Below are positions 49,556 through 58,472 of a stretch of DNA of 63,265 nucleotides, one piece after another. A model generated the notes under the pieces. It worked only from the letters and a program-made list of their open reading frames with translations, searched no databases and was not told the origin of the DNA. Positions within the stretch are counted from its first letter, which is position 1, and each line of letters starts with the position of its first letter. Origin of the DNA: an uncultured Vampirovibrio sp. (lineage in GTDB: Bacteria > Cyanobacteriota > Vampirovibrionia > Gastranaerophilales > Gastranaerophilaceae). The position numbers and the translations under genes were made by a program. The stretch is from NCBI GenBank assembly GCA_910579975.1, contig CAJTWU010000007.1, forward strand, positions 1 through 63,265, written 5' to 3'.

Positions 49556-50026
49556 ATGGAGTTTAACGGTACTTTTCTTGTAACAATTATTTCGTTCTTA
49601 GTGTTTGTTTTTCTAATGAACAAAATTTTGTATGCGCCTGTTCTTAATATTATGGAGGAGCGTAAGAATTTTGTTGACGGGAATTATGATGCTGCTCATC
49701 AAAATGAGGCAAAATCAGAAGAATTAACAAATCAAAAAGAAGAAAAATTGACCGAAGCAAAAAATGAAGCACGCGGCAAGTACGTAGAAACTCTGGACGG
49801 TTATAAGAACCAGAAGTCTGAAATGGTTTCTGAGGCGCAAAATTCTGCTAAGGATGAAATAGAACAGGCAAAATCTGATTTAAGACAACTTTCTGATGAT
49901 GTTAAAAATGGTCTTAAAGGTTCTATGAATGATTTAGCAAATGATATTGTTGAAAAAACTATAGGCTATAGAAGCCAAGCCGATGGATTTGATGATAACA
50001 AAGTTAATGAAGTTTTGTGGGGTTAA
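49556..50026 (+). CDS. F-type ATP synthase subunit b'
   Basis: The 156-residue protein has an N-terminal transmembrane helix (about 6-26, LVTIISFLVFVFLMNKILYAP) and a long charged coiled coil. It is the first of two unequal b subunits, as in cyanobacteria and plastids, which form a b/b' heterodimer. Confidence 0.88.
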   Translation: MEFNGTFLVTIISFLVFVFLMNKILYAPVLNIMEERKNFVDGNYDAAHQNEAKSEELTNQKEEKLTEAKNEARGKYVETLDGYKNQKSEMVSEAQNSAKDEIEQAKSDLRQLSDDVKNGLKGSMNDLANDIVEKTIGYRSQADGFDDNKVNEVLWG

Positions 50027-50046
50027 AGGGGTAAATAGAGGTTCAA

Positions 50047-50550
50047 ATGTTTGAAGAAATAGTTAGTTACATAGCAAGAACAAATTTATTTAACTTCATA
50101 ATCTTTATGTCGGTTATTCTTTTCCTTGCACATAAAATGGATGTAAAGGGAAAATTAGAACAGTCAAAACAAAATATTAACGATGTTATTGAAGAGTCAA
50201 AAATTGTTAAAGAAGAGTCTGAAACTCGCTTAAGTTCTATTGAAGAGAGTATGAGCCATATTGAACAAGAAATTAATACAATTTTATTGAAATCAGCTGA
50301 AAACGCTAAGCTTGTAGGTGAAAAAATTGTTCAAGATGCTGAGAAAAATGTCATTATTATACGAGATAATGCAGATAAGGCTATTGAGAACAGCAGAGTT
50401 ATTTTGAAAAATGATTTAATAAAAAGGGCAACATTGGCTTCTGTAGAAGTAGCTAAATCAAAAATTTTGCATGAACTATATCATAATCAAGGGTTGCATG
50501 ACCAGTTGATTGAAGAAAGTATAAACGCAATTGAAGGAGTTCAAAAATGA
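50047..50550 (+). CDS. atpF: F-type ATP synthase subunit b
   Basis: The 167-residue protein has a short transmembrane helix (about 13-29) and a long coiled coil, then the C-terminal delta-binding end. It overlaps atpH by 4 bp. It is the second, partner b subunit. Confidence 0.9.
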   Translation: MFEEIVSYIARTNLFNFIIFMSVILFLAHKMDVKGKLEQSKQNINDVIEESKIVKEESETRLSSIEESMSHIEQEINTILLKSAENAKLVGEKIVQDAEKNVIIIRDNADKAIENSRVILKNDLIKRATLASVEVAKSKILHELYHNQGLHDQLIEESINAIEGVQK

Positions 50551-51101
50551 AGACACAAAATTGCGAACTGATTTCTAAAAGATGGGCTCAAGCTCTAATG
50601 GAGCTTGCTCAAGAAGATGCTAATATCTCTAAAGAAGATATATTAGATGATTTGAAAGAAGTATCTGATACAATTAATTCATCTGATGAATTATCAAATG
50701 TTATTAATAATCCATCTATATCTACAGAAGAGAAACAGATTGTATTGTGTAAACTTTTTCAAAACAGTGTAATGCCTATTGTTTATAACTTTTTGTATGC
50801 TTTAAATTTGAGAAAGAGAATTGATATTATTTCTCAAATAGCTGTTGAATTTCAAAAAGAACTTGAAAGAATTAAGAATATATCACGTGTTAAAGTTACA
50901 TCAGCGATTGATTTAGCAGATGAACGCAAAAATGATATTAAAAATAAGATTGCTGAAAAATTGAACAAAGATGTTATTGTTGATTGGAATGTTGATAATG
51001 ACATTATTGCCGGTTTAATTTTTAACATAGATGAAACTATTATTGATAATAGTATTCGTCATAAATTAGATGATTTAAGTAATAATATTATAAAGGGGTA
51101 A
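50547..51101 (+). CDS. atpH: F-type ATP synthase subunit delta
   Basis: The 184-residue protein has the N-terminal six-helix OSCP domain (ISKRWAQALMELAQ) and a C-terminal beta segment ending IIDNSIRHKLDDLSNNI. 2 bp before atpA. Confidence 0.93.
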   Translation: MKTQNCELISKRWAQALMELAQEDANISKEDILDDLKEVSDTINSSDELSNVINNPSISTEEKQIVLCKLFQNSVMPIVYNFLYALNLRKRIDIISQIAVEFQKELERIKNISRVKVTSAIDLADERKNDIKNKIAEKLNKDVIVDWNVDNDIIAGLIFNIDETIIDNSIRHKLDDLSNNIIKG

Positions 51102-51103
51102 AA

Positions 51104-52615
51104 ATGGCAGTAATAAATCCTGATGAAATCAGCTCTATATTAAAAGAGAATATCAGAAACTATGAAGCAAAAGCCGAAGTGTCAAACGTTGGCAGTGTGC
51201 TTGAAGTAGGAGACGGTATTGCACGCATTTACGGGCTTAGAAATGTTATGTCAAATGAGCTTGTAGAATTTGTTGACGGCAGAGGAACTCTTGGTATTAC
51301 ATTAAACCTTGAAGAAGACAATGTTGGGGTTGTAATCCTTGGTGAATATACTCATATTAAAGAAGGAATGGTTGTTAAAACAACCGGACGTATTGCTTCT
51401 GTTCCTGTTGGTGAAGCGCTTATTGGCAGAATTGTAAGTCCTACAGGTGCTCCTTTAGACGGCAAAGGTGAAATTATTACTGATAAAACCCGTCCGATTG
51501 AAAGAGTTGCTCCTGGTATTGTTGCAAGAAAATCAGTTCATCAGCCTCTTCAAACAGGTTTAACTTCAATTGATGCGCTGACTCCTATTGGACGAGGTCA
51601 AAGAGAATTGATTATCGGTGACCGTCAAACAGGTAAAACTGCTATTGCAATTGATACAATTTTGAACCAAAAAGGCGGGGATGTAATTTGTATTTATGTT
51701 GCAGTAGGTCAAAAGGCTTCTACAGTTGCCCAGTTAGCTAAAACATTAGAAAAACACGGCGCAATGGATTATTCAATTATTGTATCGGCTACAGCTAACG
51801 AAGCAGCTCCGTTGCAATATATTGCTCCATTTGCCGGTGTTGCAATGGCAGAAGAGTTTATGGAACAAGGAAAACATGTTCTTATTGTTTATGATGATTT
51901 GACAAAACATGCTCAGGCTTATCGTGCAATGTCATTACTTCTTAAAAGACCGCCGGGACGTGAAGCTTATCCGGGTGATGTATTCTATCTTCACTCAAGA
52001 TTATTGGAACGTGCTGTTAAGTTATCTGATGAATTGGGTGGCGGCAGTATTACAGCATTACCAATTATTGAAACTCAGGCGGGTGATGTTTCAGCATATA
52101 TTCCTACAAACGTAATCTCTATTACGGATGGACAAATTTTCTTGGAAACATCTTTGTTTAACTCCGGTGTAAGACCGGCAATCAACGCTGGTATTTCTGT
52201 ATCACGAGTTGGTGGTGCAGCTCAAACTAAGGGGATTAAACAAGTTGCTGGTAAACTTCGTCTTGATTTGGCGCAGTTTAGAGAATTGGAAGCATTTGCT
52301 CAATTTGCTTCTGATTTGGATGCTGCTACTAAGAAACAGCTTCTTAGAGGTCAAAAGTTAACAGAAGTTCTTAAACAGCCTCAATATAAACCATTATCGG
52401 TTGCACAGCAAGTAACAATTTTGTTTGCAGCAAATGAAGGTTTCCTTGATGAAGTTGATAATAAAAAAGTAGCTGATTTTAAAGCTGGTTGGTTTGAACA
52501 CTTTGAAGCTGCTATGCCAGAATTAAATAAGAGATTGAATGAAGGCGATAAATTATCTGATGAAGACAAAGAAGCTTTGAAGGCTGAACTTGAAGCTTAT
52601 GTGAAAACATTATAG
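51104..52615 (+). CDS. atpA: F-type ATP synthase subunit alpha
   Basis: The 503-residue protein has P-loop GDRQTGKTA, LLRRPPGREAYPGD-like LLKRPPGREAYPGD, the catalytic-interface Arg in SVSRVGGAAQ, and the full C-terminal helix bundle. It is followed 10 bp later by an unrelated zinc-finger gene rather than atpG. Confidence 0.98.
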   Translation: MAVINPDEISSILKENIRNYEAKAEVSNVGSVLEVGDGIARIYGLRNVMSNELVEFVDGRGTLGITLNLEEDNVGVVILGEYTHIKEGMVVKTTGRIASVPVGEALIGRIVSPTGAPLDGKGEIITDKTRPIERVAPGIVARKSVHQPLQTGLTSIDALTPIGRGQRELIIGDRQTGKTAIAIDTILNQKGGDVICIYVAVGQKASTVAQLAKTLEKHGAMDYSIIVSATANEAAPLQYIAPFAGVAMAEEFMEQGKHVLIVYDDLTKHAQAYRAMSLLLKRPPGREAYPGDVFYLHSRLLERAVKLSDELGGGSITALPIIETQAGDVSAYIPTNVISITDGQIFLETSLFNSGVRPAINAGISVSRVGGAAQTKGIKQVAGKLRLDLAQFRELEAFAQFASDLDAATKKQLLRGQKLTEVLKQPQYKPLSVAQQVTILFAANEGFLDEVDNKKVADFKAGWFEHFEAAMPELNKRLNEGDKLSDEDKEALKAELEAYVKTL

Positions 52616-52625
52616 GAGATAGATT

Positions 52626-52913
52626 ATGAAATGTTATAATCACCATGAAAGAGATGCTTTTGGGATTTGCCAAATTTGCGGTAAAGGGCTTTGTTTAGAA
52701 TGTATGGATAAGGACCGTGATGTTGTTGTTTGTGCAAATGAGCATAAAAGAAGCGCTTTGTATAATTTTATTCTCAATTCACTGTTTATTATTGTAGCAA
52801 TTGTTTGCTTTGTATCAGCTTACAACGACAATTTTGATTGGTTCAGAATTGTATTAGGTATTCTTTCTTTGTCTATTGGTGTTGATGGATTTAGAAAGGC
52901 AAAGAGAAAATAA
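52626..52913 (+). CDS. B-box-type zinc-finger membrane protein inserted in the atp operon
   Basis: The 95-residue protein starts MKCYNHHERDAFGICQICGKGLCLECM, a B-box/ribbon-like set C-x2-HH...CxxC...CxxC...C-x2-H, followed by two transmembrane helices (about 45-65 and 68-83). Such heads are known on membrane proteins, but one between atpA and atpG is not standard. Gaps of 10 and 11 bp show full integration in the operon. Confidence 0.75.
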   Translation: MKCYNHHERDAFGICQICGKGLCLECMDKDRDVVVCANEHKRSALYNFILNSLFIIVAIVCFVSAYNDNFDWFRIVLGILSLSIGVDGFRKAKRK

Positions 52914-52924
52914 TAAGGTAAATT

Positions 52925-53830
52925 ATGCCAAACTTAAAAGATATCAAAAGCAGAATATCAAGTGTCCAGAACACTAAAAAGATTACTAAAGCAATGAAAA
53001 TGGTTGCGGCAGCTAAGGTTAAAAAAGCTGAAAATACAGTTAAAGCGTCAAGACCGTTTTCTGATGAATTATTGCATTTATTCAGAAGAATGCTTGCAAC
53101 AGTCGGTGAATATTCTGTTTCAGGTTTGAAAGTTGCACGTGGATTGGATAACTATCCTGTGCTTCTTGAAAGAAGAGAAGTTAAAACGGAAGGTTTACTT
53201 GTAATTACTTCTAACAAAGGGTTAGCAGGTGCTTATAACGCTAATATAATTAAAACCACCCTTAAACGTATTAAAGAAAATACTGAAAATGGGATTAAAA
53301 CAGTTATTTATCCTGTTGGGCAAAAAGCTGTTTCAGGTTTTAGGCATAAACCTGGAAACTATGAGTTAAAAGAAGGTTACATTAGTGTTGCAAATGACCC
53401 GACTGCAACAGGTGCAAATCTTATTGCAGAGGATATTGCAGAAGATTTCGTTAACGGTGAAATTGATAAGATTGATATTATTACAACTCATTTTAATAAT
53501 ATGATGTCTTATAATATAGTTAATTGGGAAGTTTTACCTGTTGAAGTTGAAAAAGCAGAGGTACATGAACTTGATCCGGTAATGGAATTTGAGCCTAATG
53601 CGCATGCTGTTTTACAGAAGCTTGTACCAATGTTTATTACAAATTCTATTTTCCAAGCATTATTAGAAGCTAATGCGAGTGAACTTGCTTCTCGTATGAC
53701 AGCAATGTCTGCTGCTTCAAATAACGCGGAGGAAATGATTTCAACATTAACAGTTGATTATAACAAGGCACGGCAGGCTGCTATTACCCAAGAGCTTGTT
53801 GAAATTGTATCTGGAGCTTCAGCTATTTAG
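52925..53830 (+). CDS. atpG: F-type ATP synthase subunit gamma
   Basis: The 301-residue protein has N-terminal MPNLKDIKSRISSVQNTKKITKAMKMVAAAK and C-terminal RMTAMSAASNNAEEMI coiled-coil halves typical of the rotor. There is no plastid/cyanobacterial-type redox Cys insertion. No atpD or atpC follows, so beta and epsilon are encoded elsewhere, as in cyanobacteria. Confidence 0.96.
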   Translation: MPNLKDIKSRISSVQNTKKITKAMKMVAAAKVKKAENTVKASRPFSDELLHLFRRMLATVGEYSVSGLKVARGLDNYPVLLERREVKTEGLLVITSNKGLAGAYNANIIKTTLKRIKENTENGIKTVIYPVGQKAVSGFRHKPGNYELKEGYISVANDPTATGANLIAEDIAEDFVNGEIDKIDIITTHFNNMMSYNIVNWEVLPVEVEKAEVHELDPVMEFEPNAHAVLQKLVPMFITNSIFQALLEANASELASRMTAMSAASNNAEEMISTLTVDYNKARQAAITQELVEIVSGASAI

Positions 53831-53835
53831 TTGAT

Positions 53836-53867
53836 CCCTCACCCCAACCCTCTTCCATAGGAAGAGG
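53836..53867. repeat. REP-like palindromic element, copy 2
   Basis: CCCTCACCCCAAC then CCTCTTCC-ATA-GGAAGAGG (53849-53867). Shares 17 nt exactly with the reverse complement of 43660-43676. It lies between atpG and a convergent gene and may act as terminator for the operon. Confidence 0.65.
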
Positions 53868-53884
53868 TAGTAAGTGAAAGTTTA

Positions 53885-54208
53885 CTATCTTACGTCTCTT
53901 AGTGAGTCTGAAAGCTTTGTTATTTTTTCTTGCAGCTTTGAATTTAATGCTGGATCTTGAAGATATTTCAAAATAGTTTCTCTATCGCCATTTATCAGAT
54001 ATGTTGCAGCATCCACTTTTATTTGAGGGTGTAAAACAGATATACCCAGAAAAGCACGTCCTTCACGTTCTTCGTCACGTTCAATGAAGAGTGCAACATT
54101 ATCAAAGTTTTCGGCAAAGTTTCTGAAATATCCTTTGTCGGGAATTTCGCGTTCAACTCTGCATTTAATGGTTTCCACTATTTTTTCTAATTCTTTTGAT
54201 AAGTCCAT
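53885..54208 (-). CDS. hypothetical protein
   Basis: The 107-residue acidic protein starts MDLSKELEKIVETIK (ATG 54208; the AAAAGG lies about 10 nt upstream). Alternating helices and LISVLHP-like strands suggest a small alpha/beta fold, with no signal or membrane segment. No family recognised. An upstream ATG at 54271 has no SD. Confidence 0.55.
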   Translation of the reverse strand: MDLSKELEKIVETIKCRVEREIPDKGYFRNFAENFDNVALFIERDEEREGRAFLGISVLHPQIKVDAATYLINGDRETILKYLQDPALNSKLQEKITKLSDSLRDVR

Positions 54209-54279
54209 TTTTTTATTGCCTTTTGTCCAAGGTTGTATTTTTATGTTTATATTATTATCATATTTTATCATAATTTTAC

Positions 54280-55587
54280 CTATGCTGCTTCAAAATATCG
54301 TACAAAGTCTTTTTCCAGTTCTTTTTGTAAAGTATGGTTCGCCTCGTATAATGCTTTCATACTTTCTTCAGACAGAATTTTTGGTAATTGTTGAGGTAAT
54401 TTCGGTTTTACGGCTGGCAATCCCAGTTCTATTCTATTGTAGTAATTATAACAATTTTCAAGATATTGATTATAAATTTTGTATTCATCTTCTGATAACT
54501 TTTTGACTGCTTGAGAGAATGGTTCAAATATTTCACCTAGCGTATTTTTATCTTTTCTTAAATCATATGCAATATGTTCGTATTCTCCAATGATATTTGT
54601 ATGTTCGCCTCTAAATTGAATTTCTCCTAATGCACCATTTTGGTGAATTACATTCATTTGAGCTGTTCGATATCCTGAATTTTTAATAGATTTTGAGGAA
54701 AGCTTTTCTATTTTGTCAGCAGACCATCTCCCGCTTAAACCTCTTGCATCGGATATAATAACAACACCGGAGTCTTCTCCAAGAGCCATTGATAATTGAC
54801 GGATTTGATTGTTGCTAAATTCAGCCAACCCGTGTGGTCCGCGGTAGTTATTTATTTCTGTAATATTAATTGGAAGAACATCTTCAGATGAGAGACGTTT
54901 TATAATGTCATCTCTAAAAAGTCCGCTGTTTTCAAGTTCTTGAAGAGTAGTTTCGCCTTTTGTTATTCTATTTTTTAAAATACCTAAAGTAAGTTGGTCA
55001 ACAACTTCTTTTGACCGTGTTTCAACAAGGGGGCGAGCAAATTCTTCAAATAATGTAAATGCTTTATCAACTTCTTGTGGAGCTATTGGCTCCTGGTATA
55101 TGTATTTGCGAAGAATAAGAGCTTCTTCTTTTGATAGATTTTGTGCTGCTATCATTTTATCAATTTGTGATTTGCTTAGTTTATCAAGAGATTGAGTTAT
55201 AACACGGGAGCCTATTCCATCTTCAATGCAGGCAATTGCATCGTTCATTGAGGTAAAAGTTTGGTTTTCAGCTTTTTTCAATCCGCGCAGAAGTTTTGTT
55301 TCAATACTTAATGCACCTTTATATCGATTTTGGATTTGTTTAACGCTTCCAAGGTTGTCAAATAGTGATAAGACTTCTTGTTTTGCAACAGGTTGTTGTG
55401 TTTTAAGTAGATTTTCCACAAATAGGGAGGCATCACCCAATGCAGCTTGAGTTTCTCGGGTAAGTGCACCGTTTTTCATTGTACAGCTGAAAAACTCTGC
55501 TTGTTGCGGTTGAGTATGAGCTAAGATACTTTTGCCCGGTTTGACAAAATACTTTGCTATTTTTCCTAATAGTTGTACTGTTCCCAT
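54280..55587 (-). CDS. RelA/SpoT-like nucleotidyltransferase domain protein with large insertion
   Basis: The start at 55587 follows GGGAAATT. The 435-residue protein retains the synthetase signature: R88-x-K90...S94-I-x-x-K98-L, D123-x-x-G126-x-R128, G305-Y-R307, E322-I-Q-F-R326 and E337-H338 with Y341. About 175 residues separate DxxGxR and GYR, far more than the family norm, so a long helical insert is present. No HD hydrolase, TGS or ACT domain. It could make (p)ppGpp-like nucleotides or modify RNA as toxSAS enzymes do. Shares the RGCAATT-N14-TACTTTATA motif with the CHAP-like genes. Confidence 0.65.
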   Translation of the reverse strand: MGTVQLLGKIAKYFVKPGKSILAHTQPQQAEFFSCTMKNGALTRETQAALGDASLFVENLLKTQQPVAKQEVLSLFDNLGSVKQIQNRYKGALSIETKLLRGLKKAENQTFTSMNDAIACIEDGIGSRVITQSLDKLSKSQIDKMIAAQNLSKEEALILRKYIYQEPIAPQEVDKAFTLFEEFARPLVETRSKEVVDQLTLGILKNRITKGETTLQELENSGLFRDDIIKRLSSEDVLPINITEINNYRGPHGLAEFSNNQIRQLSMALGEDSGVVIISDARGLSGRWSADKIEKLSSKSIKNSGYRTAQMNVIHQNGALGEIQFRGEHTNIIGEYEHIAYDLRKDKNTLGEIFEPFSQAVKKLSEDEYKIYNQYLENCYNYYNRIELGLPAVKPKLPQQLPKILSEESMKALYEANHTLQKELEKDFVRYFEAA

Positions 55588-55601
55588 AATTTCCCTATAT
55601 T

Positions 55602-55631
55602 TATAAAGTATATGGAGGAAATAAAATTGCT
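55602..55631 (-). promoter_or_regulatory. alternative promoter motif (copy 4)
   Basis: On the minus strand: AGCAATT (55631-55625), 14 nt, TACTTTATA (55610-55602), 15 nt before ATG. GTAACA lies 15 nt upstream of AGCAATT. Confidence 0.6.
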
Positions 55632-55697
55632 TGTAATTTAAAAATTTGTTACACAATATTTGTTTTTGGTATAATAAAATCAAATAAAGGAGATATT

Positions 55698-57161
55698 ATG
55701 CTAGAACTATTGAAAAAGAGTGCTATGGAACAATCCAGAGCTATTCAAAATAAAGAAGTTTCGGCTGTTGAGCTTACAAAAGCTTCGTTAGAAAGAATTA
55801 AATCTCTTGATGAAAAATTAGGTGCATTTAATTCAACTACAGAAGATATAGCTCTTGAAACAGCTAAAAAAGTTGATGAAAAAGTAGCTAAGGGTGAAGA
55901 ATTACCGCTTCTTGCCGGTGTTCCTCTTGCTTTAAAAGATAATATGAATCTTGTTGGCTCACGGACAACTGCTTCAAGTAAAATTTTGGAAAACTTTGTA
56001 TCACCTTATAATGCAACAGTTACTCAAAAATTATTAGATAATTTGGTTCCAATTGTCGGTAAGGCTAACTTGGACGAGTTTGCAATGGGTTCTTCTAATG
56101 AAAACTCTGCATTCAAAAAAGTTCACAACCCTTGGAATTTGAATAAGGTTCCCGGTGGTTCATCAGGCGGTTCTGCAGCTTCTGTTGCTGCTTGTGAAGC
56201 AACTCTTGCGCTTGGTTCGGATACCGGAGGAAGTATTCGTCTTCCAGCAAGTTTTTGCGGTATTGTAGGTATGAAGCCTACTTACGGTAAAGTTTCAAGA
56301 TACGGTTTGATTGCGTTTGCTTCATCACTTGACCAGATTGGTCCGTTTTCAAGAACTGTTGAAGACTCAGCTGCTTTATTGGAAGTTATTTCGGGTTATG
56401 ATAAGCACGACTCAACATCTTTAAAATTACCGGTTGAAAACTACAGAAGTACTTTAAATAACGATATTAAAGGTATGAAAATCGGTGTAGTTAAAGAACT
56501 TATGTCTGAAGGGTTGTCACCTGATGTTGAGAAAGCTTTAAAATCTGCAATTGATACTTATAAATCTTTAGGTGCTGAAATTGTTGAAATTTCATTGCCA
56601 AATCTAAAACATTCAATTGGTATTTATTATATCTTAGCTACAGCTGAATGTTCTTCAAACTTAGCACGATTTGATGGTGTTAGATATGGCCACCGAACTG
56701 AAGAGGCTTCAAATCTTCTAGAGATGTATTGCAAATCTCGTGCAGAAGGTTTCGGACCAGAAGTTAAACGTAGAATAATGTTAGGTACTTATGCTTTATC
56801 ATCAGGTTACTATGATGCTTATTATAAAAAAGCACAACAGATGAGAAGGGTTGTAACTGAAGATTTCTTAAAAGCATTCACACAAGTTGATGCTTTAATT
56901 TCTCCAACTTGTCCTAATACAGCATTTGATTTGGGCGCAAGAACAGAAGACCCGCTTGCGATGTACTTAACAGATATTGCAACAATTTCTGCTAACCTTG
57001 CCGGTATCCCTGCTATTTCAATACCGGCGGGATTTGATAGTGACGGTATGCCAATTGGTTTACAGATTATGACTCCTCAGTTGACAGAGGCAAAATTGTT
57101 TAATTTATCTTATAAGTTCGAACAAGAACATGATTATTACAAACAATTAGCAAATATATAA
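55698..57161 (+). CDS. gatA: Asp-tRNA(Asn)/Glu-tRNA(Gln) amidotransferase subunit A
   Basis: The 487-residue amidase-signature protein has catalytic Lys (LKDN), cis-Ser/Ser in GGSSGGSAASVA and GSDTGGSIRLPA. It generates ammonia for transamidation of mischarged tRNA. gatC and gatB are not adjacent. SD AAAGGAGA. Confidence 0.95.
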   Translation: MLELLKKSAMEQSRAIQNKEVSAVELTKASLERIKSLDEKLGAFNSTTEDIALETAKKVDEKVAKGEELPLLAGVPLALKDNMNLVGSRTTASSKILENFVSPYNATVTQKLLDNLVPIVGKANLDEFAMGSSNENSAFKKVHNPWNLNKVPGGSSGGSAASVAACEATLALGSDTGGSIRLPASFCGIVGMKPTYGKVSRYGLIAFASSLDQIGPFSRTVEDSAALLEVISGYDKHDSTSLKLPVENYRSTLNNDIKGMKIGVVKELMSEGLSPDVEKALKSAIDTYKSLGAEIVEISLPNLKHSIGIYYILATAECSSNLARFDGVRYGHRTEEASNLLEMYCKSRAEGFGPEVKRRIMLGTYALSSGYYDAYYKKAQQMRRVVTEDFLKAFTQVDALISPTCPNTAFDLGARTEDPLAMYLTDIATISANLAGIPAISIPAGFDSDGMPIGLQIMTPQLTEAKLFNLSYKFEQEHDYYKQLANI

Positions 57162-57188
57162 AAAAGAAGGCGAAAGCCTTCTTTTTTT
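57161..57188 (+). terminator. terminator after gatA
   Basis: AAAAAAGAAGGC-GAAA-GCCTTCTTTTTTT; GNRA-type loop. Confidence 0.92.
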
Positions 57189-57221
57189 AGCAAAAAAATT
57201 TTTTACAGGGTTTATATAAGT

Positions 57222-57713
57222 ATGATTTATTCAAAGAAATTACAATCATATATCCCAGTCACAGTTGACAAATTGAGACAAGCAGCTATTCCATATTTTG
57301 GTATACGTACGGAGTACCTTGTTAAAGATGGAAAAATACCTGTTGGTAAAGTTAATCTAAAGGATACTTTTTGGGGAGTATATGTTGATTATATTGAAAA
57401 TATGAATCCGCAATTATATTCAGGGTTTGGAACTGTTGCTGATCAGATTGAAGTCGAGCATTGTCTAAAGCGTGGATTGGATTTTTTTGAGATTACATCA
57501 GAAGCTGCTTTAAACTCTCATGCGCTTCATTATTTGCGAGGCAAAAGATTTGAATTAGAAAAAGATAATGAAGCTGTAAGAAAAATAATTGAGTCTACTC
57601 CTGTAGGGCAGAAATTTGATACTCAAAAACTTGGACGAATTCCTATGTTTATGCCATGGGAATTAATAGAAAAATATCTGGAAATAATAAAAAAATGTCC
57701 TCTTTTAAAGTAG
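57222..57713 (+). CDS. hypothetical protein
   Basis: The 163-residue soluble protein begins MIYSKKLQSYIPVTVDKLR and contains GIRTEYLVKDGKIPVGKV and LGRIPMFMPWELIEKY. The GKV and acidic/aromatic pattern is loosely GNAT-like, but I cannot claim that. The -10-like TTTATA is close to the start and no SD is seen. Confidence 0.55.
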   Translation: MIYSKKLQSYIPVTVDKLRQAAIPYFGIRTEYLVKDGKIPVGKVNLKDTFWGVYVDYIENMNPQLYSGFGTVADQIEVEHCLKRGLDFFEITSEAALNSHALHYLRGKRFELEKDNEAVRKIIESTPVGQKFDTQKLGRIPMFMPWELIEKYLEIIKKCPLLK

Positions 57714-58349
57714 TTAGTTACTTTTTCCTGCTCTATAACCACAATAAGAATAAATAAATGGAAGGGCTTTTTCTAAATGTAACTTGTCAGCCATAGGAAA
57801 TTTTGCGAGAACCAGTACTCCAAGCATATCATCAAGGTTTGCTATTGAGTCTTTCAAGTCAAGTTTTCGGTCCGGATGTTTATCTTTCGGGTCGCAAATG
57901 AGATTTGAAACAGAGGCTGCTCCGTGCATTCCTATTAAAAGGCTTCCTCCGATAGAGGCAATTTTTGCAGGAATATTATTTAGTTTGGGTGTTGTTTCAC
58001 ATAAACGGATTGCGGCACCTGTAAGCCATGTAGGAATTGCAGCATTTAGAAATTGGAAAATACCTTCTTTAGCTTTTGCGATGTTTGTTTCTTTATTGTT
58101 TCCAATCATCCCGGCTGTTACACCGCCAAGTATAGGAGTTCCTGATAGTATCAGCATATCTCCTAAATTATATTTAAGTTTATGTGGACTTTTTATTCCC
58201 TGTTTTCTCATCATCATTGCAACTGGTATTGCAACTCCGGTAAATGAGCCTATTGCCGCTTTTATTTTATCCTGAGATGTTGACTTGCGGCTTAGACGAT
58301 TTCTTCTTAACAAGTAATTATTTGGTTGATTTATGGGTATTTCGTTCAT
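57714..58349 (-). CDS. hypothetical membrane protein
   Basis: The 211-residue protein has a basic N-terminus and glycine-rich hydrophobic segments (about 29-48, 61-82 and 130-150), ending with GYRAGKSN. No family recognised. TATAAT lies 9 nt before the ATG with no SD, so it is near-leaderless. It converges with the gene at 57222-57713 with no gap. Confidence 0.55.
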   Translation of the reverse strand: MNEIPINQPNNYLLRRNRLSRKSTSQDKIKAAIGSFTGVAIPVAMMMRKQGIKSPHKLKYNLGDMLILSGTPILGGVTAGMIGNNKETNIAKAKEGIFQFLNAAIPTWLTGAAIRLCETTPKLNNIPAKIASIGGSLLIGMHGAASVSNLICDPKDKHPDRKLDLKDSIANLDDMLGVLVLAKFPMADKLHLEKALPFIYSYCGYRAGKSN

Positions 58350-58472
58350 CGCTAACTAATTATAAACCAAAAAATAAATTATTTTGCTGTAATGTAAAAA
58401 TATGTAACTAAATATAGTACTTTACAGCTAGGTTTATAAATTTTATAATATTATCTAAGAGGAGGAAGTATT

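Noticed and set aside
54205..54226. AAAAGGCAATAA on the minus strand as a fifth copy of the RGCAATT promoter motif
   Set aside because: No TACTTTATA 14 nt downstream; the sequence is immediately before the ATG at 54208 and serves as its SD region.
58350..58420. Upstream of the 211-aa gene: GTTACA, 15 nt, GCAAAA, then TTTATA as a further motif copy
   Set aside because: The spacing is two bases short and the GCAATT core is altered; a TATAAT near the ATG explains the start better.
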